From: Loxodes magnus
Taxonomy: Eukaryota; Ciliophora; Karyorelictea; Loxodida; Loxodidae
Assembly (NCBI GenBank): GCA_946699065.1
Contig: CAMPDV010001030.1
Span: forward strand, 80,789 to 144,788
Direction of reading: 5' to 3'
Length of the DNA stretch: 64,000 nucleotides
A model generated the notes under the pieces. That model saw nothing but the letters and a program-made list of their open reading frames with translations. It was not told the DNA's origin and searched no databases. Both the position numbers and the translations under genes were made by a program. Below, one piece after another: positions 11,448 to 21,761 of the stretch. Numbering within the stretch: the stretch's first letter is position 1; the number at the start of each line of letters is the position of its first letter.

Positions 11448-12716
11448 ATGAGTAACTTATGATAGATGCTTAAATCTAATCTTCCTTTGGAAAAAGAAAT
11501 AGAAGAATTTAGATAAGAAATAGGAGATTTTTGTAAAAAGGAAACTAAAGGATTCTATAAAAATAGGGAGTATTACAAACCCTCAAAAAAGGGTAACAGT
11601 GGTAATTGTGGAACCACTAAAGATTTCCATCGTTTTTTTTGTTGCGAAAGTTGCTAATAAAATTATGTTTAAATACAATCCCTAATATATTAAAATTTCT
11701 AATCATAACCTTAAATAATGCCTAATAACTAGTAAAGCATAATTAATGAAGCATTACCAAGCAATAAAAATATCTAATTAGATAAAACTCTAAGTTTTGT
11801 TAAAAAATAGAAACTTGGTTAAGGAGCGTATGGAGAAGTTTGAAAAGGAGAGTGAAATAACAGAGAAGTAGCTATAAAAGAATTATTTAACCAAAATTTA
11901 AGTATAAATGCATAAGAAGAATTCATTAAAGAAACATAAATTATGTAAGGTTTAAATCATGAAAACATAGTAAAGCTTTATGAATTTTGTATTTCTCCTT
12001 ATTCATTGATACTTGAGCTAGGAAAATGTTCTCTATTTGAATTTTTATAAAATAAAGAAGAAATTTTATGAATTAAAAGATTTTAAATTGCTTACGATAT
12101 AGCTCAAGGTCTTTAGTATCTTCATAATAAAAATATTTTACATAGAGACTTAAAGAGTAAGAACGTTATTTTGGATCAAGAATATAGAGCTATGATTAGT
12201 GATTTTGGTCTTTCTCGAATTAAGTGAGAATCTAAAACATCAAGTTATTAAGAATAAGTGGGGACTTTAGGATTTAAGGCTCCAGAGATATTAGAGAAAA
12301 ATCCTAGATATAGTAAATAATCAGATATTTATTCATTAGGGATGGTGTTTTGAGAAATAGCTTCGAGATAAATTCCTTGGGAAGAAACTCTAGATTAAGT
12401 GGTAATAGCATTAGTTCAAAAGGGATAGAGAGAAGAAATTCCTTAGGATTGTCCTCAATAATTTTCGGATTTAATTTGTAAATGTTGGCATCAAAATCCA
12501 AAAGAGAGACCAAATATTGAGTAAATTATTATGATTTTATTATATGCAATAGAATAATTGAAGGAAGTAAGACCACAGGAAGAATAAAATTTTAGTTAAA
12601 ACTAAAGTTACTTTTAAAACTAGAATATTCAATAATAGTTAAACTTAGGATAACAACAAAATGGTTCAAAATTCCTTTAATTTCAGCCAAGTTATAAAAA
12701 TATATATAAATAGTGA
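11448..12716 (+). CDS. K2: TKL-like protein kinase, intact
   Basis: One frame of 422 codons plus a TGA stop (12714-12716). The start is ATG 11448 ([16 protein letters not shown]), chosen because K1 and K4 begin alike. Residues about 25-85 form a conserved Cys-rich region (FC, later NCGTTKD and RFFCCESC), possibly metal-binding. Kinase domain: Gly loop LGQGAYGEVWKG, VAIKEL Lys, [45 protein letters not shown] and a C-lobe [11 protein letters not shown]. All catalytic residues are present. Trp in EVWKG and VFWEIA are TGA; many Gln are TAA/TAG. WEIA-x-x-x-IPW and the C-lobe fit TKL/Raf-like serine/threonine kinases. The C-tail is Gln/Asn-rich. Location and substrate are unknown; a T-region upstream hints at membrane association. 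Confidence 0.92.
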
Positions 12717-13494
12717 AGCTAAAGCACTTATTTACATTTTAGAATTAAAATTAAGATATTTAAGTTTAGATATATTAAAAGGTTTTATCTACTAGCTTTC
12801 TTGGTATTGTTATATGCTAAAGGCATATTTCATAATTAAAATTATTCTAAGTTTTATAACTAAATTATTTAAATTTTGGCTATTAAAGATCTCCTAAATG
12901 ATGTTTCTTAAGCTACTAACTATCCTTATAAGCATTTATTTTAAGAAAGATATGAAGTCAAAATTGGTTCAAATAGATAATAAAATTCTTAATTGTAATC
13001 ATTTGAATATTTTTATCTTCATTTTTGCCTTTTAAGCTTTAATCACCCAAAAATTAAATGTTTCTTTTACATTCATTTCTGAAACTGTGAAACCTAATAA
13101 TAGAATGGAATGATAATACACTATTTATTTTCTAGGTTATCATTAATGAAGCCTTTTTAATTAAGAGAGTGGATTCTGAGTAGTGTCAACATTCATCATT
13201 CATAAAAATAAAGTATATTCTTAAATATTTTTTAGTAGCTTATGATGCTTATTGAGTAATTGAGATTTAACTAAAATTAATTTAGAATCTAATACAATAA
13301 GTTTATAATAAAAGCTAAGATACACACATATTTCAATTATTTAAAGTAAGCTATTTTCCCTAAGAGTATTAAAAGATTGCGATAAGTATTACAATCTTAA
13401 ATAAATTAAAGCGTTTTAAATGTATTTTTCATTTCCTTTTTCTCTAAAAAAAAGAATTAATATAAATCCTCAATGAATATAGAAGAGTGATTAT
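12717..13494. other. AT-rich spacer between K2 and K3, no gene seen
   Basis: No convincing coding or RNA feature. K2 (+) and the K3 remnant (-) point towards each other across it. Confidence 0.55.
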
Positions 13495-13811
13495 TTTTTT
13501 AGTGCATTGTTCGATTTTTCATATCTCAAACAGAAAATATTTTCCAAGTTAAAGTATTAAGCAGTAACAACTTAAGAAAACTTCATAAAGATTAATTAAA
13601 TTTTCATGATTTTAGTTTTACATAATTTAAGCTTCTCCAGTGGATTCTTCTTGTGTTTCATTACTAAAATTTACGTTAAATAATTCTTTTATCGCTACTT
13701 CTTATTAGTTCCATTCTTCTTTTCAAACTTCTCCGTATCCTCCTTAACCAAATTAATCTTCTTTAATAATATCCTATCTTTTAATTGCTTACACGTTTAA
13801 AAAATTAGATT
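13495..13811 (-). pseudogene. K3: kinase N-lobe remnant, split by element Z2
   Basis: On the minus strand an in-frame fragment reads [40 protein letters not shown] and LILQLGKYFLFE, clearly the Gly-loop-to-hinge part of the K family. Downstream (below 13495) the similarity stops, so the C-lobe is missing. Upstream, Z2 sits at 13812-14793. Beyond it (about 14794-14940, minus) a weak match to the family's Cys-rich region can be read (LCEKGQQNYE). So a kinase copy was 3'-truncated and also hit by a retroposon. Confidence 0.82.
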
Positions 13812-14793
13812 ATATTTCCTGTACAAAAAAAATTGAAAAAACCCGGGAATCTAAACCTTAAATTCTAGCCTAATAGATAAATCTTAAGTCTCAGTTAACA
13901 AACAAGAACCAAGAATTCAAAAAGATAAATCTACACCTGTTTAGGATTGGGAAATACTGAATTTCCGTACAATTATAAAAAACTTGAGAAACCCCATAAG
14001 CAAGACATTATTTAACTTTATTCCTTAATTAATAAAATTAATATAGAAATTTAAACTCTCAAGGTAGTAAACTAGAATCTTAAGCTTCTTTTGTAAGATA
14101 AAAAAGAAAGATAAAGGCTAGGTAAATTAATTTTTGCTTTAAATTGAAGCATTATCTTCCAATTTTGTATTGATAGAAAATAACCTAGCAGCAAATCCAT
14201 AGAAAATTGGAGAAGAAGTTCAATTACAAATAAAAAACACTAACCTCAAATAGATAAGATGGAAATTGAGTAAAAAATTTAAGCACAATAAAAACTTTAC
14301 TTCAAACTCTTAAAAAACGTTACTATTGTTGTCAAAAGACTAGACATTAATGGAGATAATATCTAAAGTGAAGAAGAGTACTTGAGCAGCACCGAAAATA
14401 ATTTGGAACATCAAGGAGACTATATTGAAACTGCTTTGGAGATATTTATAGAAAGAAGCCGGTATTAGGAGACTCAAGTGTGACATTACTCAAACAGGAT
14501 CTTGCTAATTAATAATATTAAAATAAACGACTTCGAAAAGACAACGATGACCTTAGAATTTATTTAGAGAAGCTAGAGAAAAATTACAAGAAGATGGAAG
14601 AACAATTCTATTAGCTTATTGAAGACAAAGAAGAGAAAGAAGAATTATCTCGGTTTGAGATTGATTCAGATGAAGATATGTACAATTGAGCGATGAATAT
14701 AAAAACTTTTATTGCCTTTAATTTTAGGAAGCGTTTCCTCTAATTAAAGATGACCCTAACCCTTTTAGTTAAATTAATTAATATTTTCTTTAC
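13812..14793 (+). mobile_element. Z2: ORF-only retroposon inserted in kinase K3
   Basis: A 956-bp element, close in length and sequence to Z1, lies between imperfect 13-bp direct repeats (ATATTTCCTGTAC at 13812, ATATTTTCTTTAC at 14781; 11 of 13 match). Plus-strand coding: a leucine/lysine-rich first part, a YYCC knuckle remnant near 14330, and a well preserved C-terminal coiled coil (LRKDNDDLRIYLEKLEKNYK, then KMEEQFYQLIEDKEEKEE) ending in an acidic tail and TGA at about 14688. A frame break lies between the knuckle region and this coil in both Z1 and Z2. The 3' part has the same small hairpin (AGGAA..TTTCCT) and a TTAATTAA tail as Z1. The element is dead as sequenced but shows the family's structure well. 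Confidence 0.84.
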
Positions 14794-15143
14794 GATTCTT
14801 AACTAATATTAAACTCTTGTTTGCTCTAGATTTTAAATATTTTACTATTTAATTTAAGATTTTTATGCTCATAATTTTGTTAGCCCTTCTCACACAGACT
14901 TAAAAAGATATATCGAAGCCAAAGTACTTAACTTTTTTACGTTAATTATAATAATTTATAAAATTAAAATACCCATTATTTAATCATTTTTCTAAGTTAT
15001 ATTTTTAAATGCTACTTAAAAGCTTTACTCTTTTCTTAATTTACTTATTTTGCTAGGAGAATTGTTTATTGATATCATTTTATATATATAAAGTCTATAA
15101 TTAAAACATTAAGAAAAACAATTAAAAATTTCAGATAAAAAAT

Positions 15144-16145
15144 ATGTCAGGGTTCAAAACAGGATTTTTCGTGGCTCCAAAAAGGTAGGAGTTAACGACA
15201 TACTAGAAAGGCTAGAACCAAGAAAAGGATACAAAAAAGATCACCTATCAGGATAAGTTTCCCACATTTGAAGAAAAGACTAGGAATTAAGCTAAAAATC
15301 TAATGCGGAAATTTCGAATCTAACCACATAATAGTAAATAAGCTACGATTAGTTGATTAAAGTGGTGCTGGATCTCCATGAAGAGGTCAAAAAGCCGAAG
15401 AAAGACAATAAGAAGTTAATGGAAAAACTTGAACTTGCAGAGGAAATAGAATCAAGAGTCATGACCTAAGAAAGAGACATTAACGCATTTTGAAATATTT
15501 CACAAGACCAGAACAATTAATCATAACACTAATAATAGAGGCAGAAAGAACTGGTCAACAAAATAAAAGAAAATAGAAAAAATAGAAGAAACTTGCAGCG
15601 TTAAATGGACCTAAAAGTATAAGGAAATGACCCAATGATTATCTAAGGAGAAAAGAAATCAGATTTAAATCTAAAAGAGAATCAAAAAGATGCTATTAAC
15701 GTAACTCTTGAATGCATCTATGCAAAAGATGCTAGAAATTTCAAAAGTTTAAATAAGAATACTGAAACTACTAGAAGAAGTTGGAAAATAGAAAGAATAT
15801 ACAATTAAAACTAAAAAAAATGATTATATTGCAATATTTTTGGAAAAATAAAGATGCCAATCATTATTTAGGCGAATGGATACCTCAATGACTTTATATA
15901 TAGCAAGGATAATAGTTATAGAAGCATTTAAACATTTATATTTAGACTCTAAAATAATCTAGAGATTGGCGGGAAAGAGATTGAAAGACCTCCAAGAACA
16001 CCAAACATTTAATTTTTTATTTGCAAAATTTTCAGTTAAATACAACGGCCATAGGCCGCTTAAAAAATTGACAAAATCACATTTGGTAGATTCAAAACAC
16101 GGTAATCTTTAGTAAAAGGCGAAAGATTAAAGCGTTATGTTATGA
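15144..16145 (+). pseudogene. Z9: ORF1-like element of the GF subfamily, frameshifted
   Basis: ATG 15144 begins MSGFKTGFFVAPKRQE, like Z5 (MTGFKKGFIPPS) and Z10 (MQSWNKGFL). A coiled coil follows in another frame (LHEEVKKPKKDNKKLMEKLE), then a region near 15690 reading QKDAINVTLECIYAKD that resembles the Z5 C-terminal domain. The last part, from about 15879, reads MDTSMTLYIARIIVIEAFK and RLAGKRLKDLQEHQTF to a TGA at 16143-16145. At least two frame breaks. I infer a decayed LINE ORF1-type RNA-binding protein gene. No target-site duplication seen. A CGGCC/GGCCG hairpin at 16045-16057 lies within the coding part. Confidence 0.6.
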
Positions 16146-16901
16146 ATCTTGTGATATGTTAATTAAAACTCTTTAAATTTAAGTCTCTTTCTTTTTATTT
16201 TCTTAAGGTTTCTTGAACATTAATAAATAGGATAGTTAATATTAGCTAATCATATCTCTATTAATAAAGTCTTGCTTAAAAACTAATTTCCTTTTTTCTT
16301 AATTTACGTATATGCTTTTAATAAGTATTTAATAGAATATATTCTTTAGCTATTTATTCTATAATTCGAGTTCTCACATATTATCTTAGTTGATAACTTC
16401 ATTAATTTCACTTCAAACTAACTTAAACCTAAATTAATCTAATTTTAGATAAGCATAGAAAGAGTTTTTTAGCTTCTCTTAAAAAATTAATAATATAAAG
16501 ATTCTAGTTAAATCAAATTTTGATTGCTAGTATAATAAAGTTTAGTACCTTTATCTCAGACATCCGTGGTTTGCATATCTTCAATAGAAGCATTCTTAGC
16601 AAAGGAATCTATTTCTTTAGGATGAAATTATTTACTTAAGCCATATAAACTATTAGTCACTTACATCTAGATTAAAAGGTTGATTAATAAAAATTACAGT
16701 TAGATATCTAAACTCATCGATAAAGATTTTTGAAATATAAGTTTAAATTTAACTCTAAGTTTAAGCAAAAAATCTATATTTAGCATTAGCTTTAATTAAA
16801 AATTAAATTAATTCCTAATTCCTTTATCTTAATTTTTGTACAATGGACAAACATTAATTTTCAAATTTATGATTTAAAACTTTCACTTTTAGACTTATTT
16901 A
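16146..16901. other. AT-rich spacer, no gene seen
   Basis: No consistent reading frame, RNA fold or repeat recognised. It runs up to the pentanucleotide repeat that ends element Z10. Confidence 0.5.
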
Positions 16902-16944
16902 TATTAAATTAAATTAAATTAAATTAAATTAAATTAAATTAAAA
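16902..16944. repeat. (TTAAA)n microsatellite
   Basis: About eight tandem copies of a TTAAA pentamer. It sits directly at the 3' side of the minus-strand ORF Z10, where several non-LTR retroposons elsewhere carry short tandem tails, so it may be the element's tail. Confidence 0.95.
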
Positions 16945-17742
16945 ATTTTAAGGTTAATGGAGTGTTCCCTTAAAAAATCCATAACCCTCTGTATTACCTT
17001 TTACAGGGTCTCGGACTCCCCGGTGTCTCCACCCAAATTCACTTCCGAGCTTTCCGAATGGTCTTGGAGTTATCTTCTTACGTCATAATTAACCATCCGA
17101 GGAAGGATAAAACATGGTCAATTCATTTCAAATCTTTTTTATAATTCCTTATTTCCCTAGCATCTTCTTAAAAGATGATATTGACTGCCACATATGTAGC
17201 ACTTTTTTTTGAAGTATTTTTCTTAAGTCATGGGTTGTTCTTCATTTATCATTGAATCTTGATTTTTTTATGGCTATTAGCTCTCTAATTTCTCTAACCT
17301 TTGCTTAATTTCTTTAACTTGCTAAAAGGCATTTTCATATTTTTAAAAGTCTATTCCCATTTATTCATCTAGTCTAACAATATCGCATTCTATTTCTTGA
17401 TATCTGTTATTAATATCCTATTTTGTAACAAATTCAGTGTGTGGCTTCTCGTCGTACACATGATCTTATAAATCTTGTTATAAACTGATAACATAATGCT
17501 CGAGATTCTCGACTTTATCAGTGTAGTCGAAAATAATCTCCACGAGTTATTCCTTGTCTAAATTAATTAGTTGATTAAATGTATGCCTCTTTTTGGGAAT
17601 TTTGGAGGTAGTTATTTTTCTTCTGATATTTAGGAATATTTTTCTTTTAAATCTTAGTTGGTGTTTGTTAATTTTAGAAAGATTGATCAGTATTATTACG
17701 AGTAATCTTTTCGATAAGAAAACCTTTGTTCCAACTCTGCAT
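16945..17742 (-). mobile_element. Z10: near-intact coiled-coil/CCHC retroposon ORF
   Basis: Minus strand, ATG at 17742 (MQSWNKGFLIEKITRNN). One frame break near 17585 leads into a long, clean frame: LDKEQLVEIIFDYTDKVENL, a second coil (AFQQVKEIKQRLEKLESQQ), and a perfect knuckle at 17160-17201, CYIC-GSQY-H-LLRR-C. Then comes an acidic tail (ESSEVNLGGDTGESETL). This is the best preserved knuckle protein in the window after allowing one indel. Its architecture equals LINE/Gag-type nucleic-acid-binding ORF1 proteins. Base composition is less AT-rich than its flanks. Confidence 0.76.
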
Positions 17743-18199
17743 TTTTTTGTTTTAGACTTATTTATAATTAATTAATTTTAACTTCCTTTGCTTATACCTT
17801 TAAGAAATAAGGTAAAATTAAACAAATATAACTAAAATTTTATGTTTAGAGTTTATTAAAAAATAATTTTTGTTGTTTTAATTTAGATTTTAATCCTTTT
17901 CTAGATTAAGTACAGATATAAAAATAGTTTTAGAGAACAAGGTTAATAACTTTAAGTTTTGCATATTCTCTAATGAAAAATATAAGCTGATTAAAATGTC
18001 ACCCACTTCTACCTAAAACTACTATTAAGTTTGAGTTACAAAATATTTAAATTAAAAGGATTTTTGTTAATTAATTATATACCGAAGTTTTCTTAGTTAA
18101 CTGCTATTGATTTCTAAAATAATTTTAAAAAGAATGCTAAGACTTTAAATAAGATAAAGATATAAAGATTTTAGAGTCTAGTTACTATTAGTTATTTTA
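17743..18199. other. AT-rich spacer, no gene seen
   Basis: No coding pattern stands out. It lies between Z10 and the 3' end of Z11, both minus-strand. Confidence 0.5.
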
Positions 18200-19440
18200 T
18201 CATTTTATATGTATATTTACCACTAAAGTTTATTTAAATGTTTAGACTGATAAAGACTCTTCTGTAGCTTTTAATTATTTATCTAATTGTTCATTTCTAG
18301 CTTTTACAACCATAAGCTAAAATTCACTTTTTAATCTTATTTGTAAATTATACTCTTATGCATTCTTTACTTTCAAAACCATTCTTTTAAAAAGTGGATT
18401 TGAAACAGTCGATACAGAGCTTTTTAAATTAAATATTTGGCATTTTACTATTAATTTCATTAAAGGCTGAGCTTTTATTATACAAATAATTACATTAAAT
18501 GTTAATCAAACTAAGAATTTATTTCACCTAGAAGAGACAAAAGATACTTTAATATATGTAAAGCACTAAGTATTCAAAGAGCAAATTAAAAGCTTTAAAA
18601 AAGCTTTATAATTATAGCTGCCCAATGAATCACGTCAGCTACTCCAAATGGAGAGTCTGCTTATTAAAAAATATTATTGAGTTTTGAATAAAATGTTCCA
18701 TTCTTCTTGAATAAGTCTAAATAAAAATTAATTATTAAATCATTGTCAATCAAACTTTCATACTGCTAGTGAGAGCCCTTGAGCGAATAAAGTTTGTCTC
18801 TTCTGAGCTTGTCCACTCTTCCCCTTAATGGTATCTAGTACGAAATTACTCGCAATGCAGTATACACTACATCAGATTACCTATTATTTCTCCTGACCGC
18901 GACCGACATCCATTTTTATTTAAAAATAATGAATATAGAAATCCCATTTTTCAATCAGAATTATTCGCTTTAAGTTTTATTAATTTTGTTAAATATTCCA
19001 TTTCAAATCTTCTTTAGGATCCCTCCCATTAAATGTATATCCTGATTTTTACGTTAATCCTTTTTATTAAAGGTATTTTGCTTCAGTAGAGTTCAATTCA
19101 AATCATACTTAAGTTTCTTCTTTGCTGAGCAAGAGTAATGTCCTTCAAGATTTATCTCTCTTTGTACATTTTTCCTGTATAATAGTTCTTTTAGAGTGCA
19201 GTGTAAATTACCAAAAAATTATCATAATTTTAAGTTTTCTTGTTATTGTTTTCGTTTTAAATATTAGCAGTATCTTAACGCAGATCCAAATATCCTGCAA
19301 TATCAGCATTTTTTTAATCTCTTATATAAAAAAAAATTTCCGGCTGATTTTTAGGTTCTGCATCCACCAAATAATTCAACGACATATTTTAAAGAAGTAT
19401 ACTTTTGGTAAGCTATGCAAATTGTTTTAATTATTTTCTA
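18200..19440 (-). CDS. Z11: zinc-knuckle ORF with long C-terminal extension
   Basis: Minus strand. The 5' part (about 19060-19440) is a diverged copy of Z14 at 55.9-56.3 kb, sharing the CWYC knuckle start (Trp = TGA) but with frame breaks. From about 19000 down to a TGA at 18200-18202 one frame stays clean. It reads DLKWNIQQNQQNLKRIILIE into MDVGRGQEKQQVIWCSVYC (ATG 18913), GKSGQAQKRQTLFAQGLSL, a hydrophobic segment (FLVWLTFNVIICII) and a C-terminal coil (KARNEQLDKQLKATEESL). The 238 codons from 18913 include TGA-Trp and have more G+C near 18780-18910 than the flanks. Z14 lacks this extension. No known family recognised. Either a retroposon ORF fused to another gene or a longer member of the family. 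Confidence 0.58.
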
Positions 19441-19858
19441 ATTATTCGATTCTTGTTTCTGTAAATTATTATTTGAAGCTTTTTATTCTTATGTGTAAGA
19501 CATTAGGTATAGGATTTTTCCTTAAAGTTCTTACGCCCTTTAAAATAGTTCTTTTTCATAATATTGATTTTTAAAAGTATATTAGTTAATAGTAATTAGA
19601 TTGGAAGTATGGTTTTAAAAGAGAGTTTTAGTAATAAATTTAGAATAATTTGATATAATAACTTAGATAAATAAATGGTTATATTTATTTTGATTAAGTT
19701 AATCTATTTAAGAACTTAAACTAATTATTTATTTTATTATTGTTCCTTGAAAAGCTAAATCAGATTTTTTAGTTAGGATTTTTAAGTATTAAAGTACTTT
19801 AATTTTATATATTTTTAAATAATTTTTGTTTATAAAGACTCAATAATAGTAAATATAA
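19441..19858. other. AT-rich spacer, no gene seen
   Basis: No gene seen. The last 25 bases before 19859 match the flank of the other tRNA-Leu relic. Confidence 0.5.
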
Positions 19859-19935
19859 GGCAGTTTGTCCGAGTCAAGGAGACAGACTTATCTGTTGCAC
19901 ACTAGTGCGCGTGGGTTGGAATCCCACAGGTGGGA
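19859..19935 (+). pseudogene. tRNA-Leu pseudogene, copy 2
   Basis: GGCAGTTTGTCCGAGTC is a normal Leu-type 5' half, and GTGGG-TTGGAAT-CCCAC is a nearly normal T arm (TTGGAAT for TTCGAAT). But the anticodon loop has lost three bases (CTTA between ACAGA and TCTGT), and the 3' acceptor strand (AGGTGGG) no longer pairs with GGCAGTT. The lesions differ from those of the copy at 9771-9838; taken together the two outline an ancestral tRNA-Leu(TAA). Confidence 0.76.
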
Positions 19936-20491
19936 TTTTACTTATAACATCTTATGTTTGATTGATTAAAATAAAGATCTATTCAATAATAATAAAGATA
20001 TTAGGCTATTATAATAAAAAGTCTAAAAATTGATTTATTTATATTTTTAGTTTCATTTAAGAAAATTTTAATTGTTCAAGTTATAAAGTTTCTTTATCTC
20101 TAATGTACTTATAATTATAGTAGCTTCATTATAATCTTAAGCACAGAAAACTTAAAAATAGTAATTATTACTTTTAAATGATCTAACTAGCATAATAATT
20201 TGATTAAGACTCAATTTTTTAAATTAATAGAGTCATAATTGTTATCTATAATTTTCAAACTAGGAATAACTTGATAGAATGTTGTATCCTAGTTTAATTA
20301 TAAGAATTAATAAAAACAATCTATATCTCCCCTCTTATAATCAATTCTTTTAAGCAAATCACATCTTCTATTTTTTCGATGCAATTTTGCTTTAAAATGC
20401 TGATTTATAAAATAAAGAAAAAGTTTTTGATCAAAATTAAAGATTAAGACTTCTGAATTTGAGTATGAGCCAGAGAAAAATATGAAAGTAA
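19936..20491. other. Spacer upstream of T4, no gene seen
   Basis: AT-rich with no supported gene. The promoter of the T4/K4 unit should be at its right end; I cannot point to a motif. Confidence 0.45.
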
Positions 20492-21750
20492 ATGCTAGAA
20501 AATAGAAAATTTAAGAAGGAAGTTTCGTTAAAGCGACTAAACTATTAATATACTTTTAATCATTTAGAATTATAATTAGAGCTATAAGTATAAAATATAA
20601 GGAAAATTTGCTTATATATCAACTGATTTTCTTTTTTCGTTTAAACTTTATAAAAGCAAATTTAGTCTCATTCTTTGTAGTCTAATTAACCCTTCTATTT
20701 TTCAACTTTCAGTAACTTAAATTAATAAAAATAAATTATAAAACCTTAAGATACATTTCAGAATTGATTGCTAGGAAGTAAAAAGATATAAGACTTTGCT
20801 TGTAAGGTAAAGTGTAAATGTTTTATTTCAGTTTGCTTGTAGTAGCAATATAGTAGAATAACTACAACTAATATATCTAGATATTGCTTGAATTAAATAA
20901 GCCAGATCTTAAGAATTAACTAAGTGAATGAAGTAAATATAAAAGAGCTATTCTTCTATCTAAATGTTCAATTATTTATGGCATGCTTAATTTCTTTTTT
21001 GATAAGAGCTATTTTAATTAATTTTTTGCTTGCCCTTAAATTAACTATTTTGAACTAGTTTGCAATAAAGGTTAATCTTACAAGAAATGACTGAAAAATA
21101 ACTGTTTATTTGATAAATGAACCATAAGAGCTAGTATCTAATGAAGACGTTGAATAATTTTAAGATAGCTTACTACTATTAAGCATTCAATCTCTAAATT
21201 ATGAATAAAATGAAAATATTAAAGATATAGCATCTAAGAGTAAAAATAGATTATATTAGTATAAAAAATACTTAATTGAGTAAACTAATTATAATATAAA
21301 AGCTTGTGGTTTGTGCAAAGGATTTATTAGTTTAGCTTCTAAAATAAACTATATCTCAGATACTTAGAAGAAGGCTATTTGGTTTAATTTATATTATAAA
21401 ATTAATCAAAATAAGCTTATATATAAACAATAAATCACATATTAATATTATATCTAATGGAGACTCAAAACTATCAAGTAAATTAAATTACCAAGTTAAT
21501 AGTTAAACTTAATAAGCACATTAAAATAAATATGCTATACATCTTAGTTTGTAAAATACAAATATTATATAAATATCTAGAAATGCTATAAATAAAAACA
21601 ATCAAAAGTATATTTCTAGAAACTAAATATAAATTACAATATAACTTATAATATAAATTATGCTGAAATAGAGCTTATTAAAGAATATTTGCACTTTATA
21701 ATAAAAAACTTAATTTATAAAATAATTTAGTTTAAATTAACAGAATATTA
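20492..21750 (+). CDS. T4: hydrophobic N-terminal region preceding kinase K4
   Basis: ATG 20492 opens MLENRKFKKEVSLKRLNYQY and stays in one frame to beyond 21750 (next in-frame TGA not read as Trp at 21848). Protein-like throughout. About residues 160-195 are strongly hydrophobic (LFFYLNVQLFMACLISFLIR, AILINFLLALKLTIL), consistent with one or two membrane helices. Then comes a polar part with ACGLCKGFISLASK and a basic Tyr/Lys-rich stretch (YYINIQKCYKQKQSKVYFQK). It is one base out of frame with K4, whereas in K1 the T-region is in frame with the kinase. So the ancestral gene may encode a membrane-anchored kinase, with a frameshift or unseen short intron here. Family not recognised. Confidence 0.62.
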
Positions 21751-21761
21751 AATCTGTAAAA

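Noticed and set aside
14750-14760. CCCTAACCC near the end of Z2 (and its complement in Z1) as a telomere repeat
   Set aside because: A single 9-mer inside both element copies with no tandem array; better explained as element 3' sequence.
19122-19430. Standard-code ORF of 102 codons on the plus strand
   Set aside because: It is antisense to the Z11 knuckle region, whose minus-strand reading is supported by similarity to Z14.
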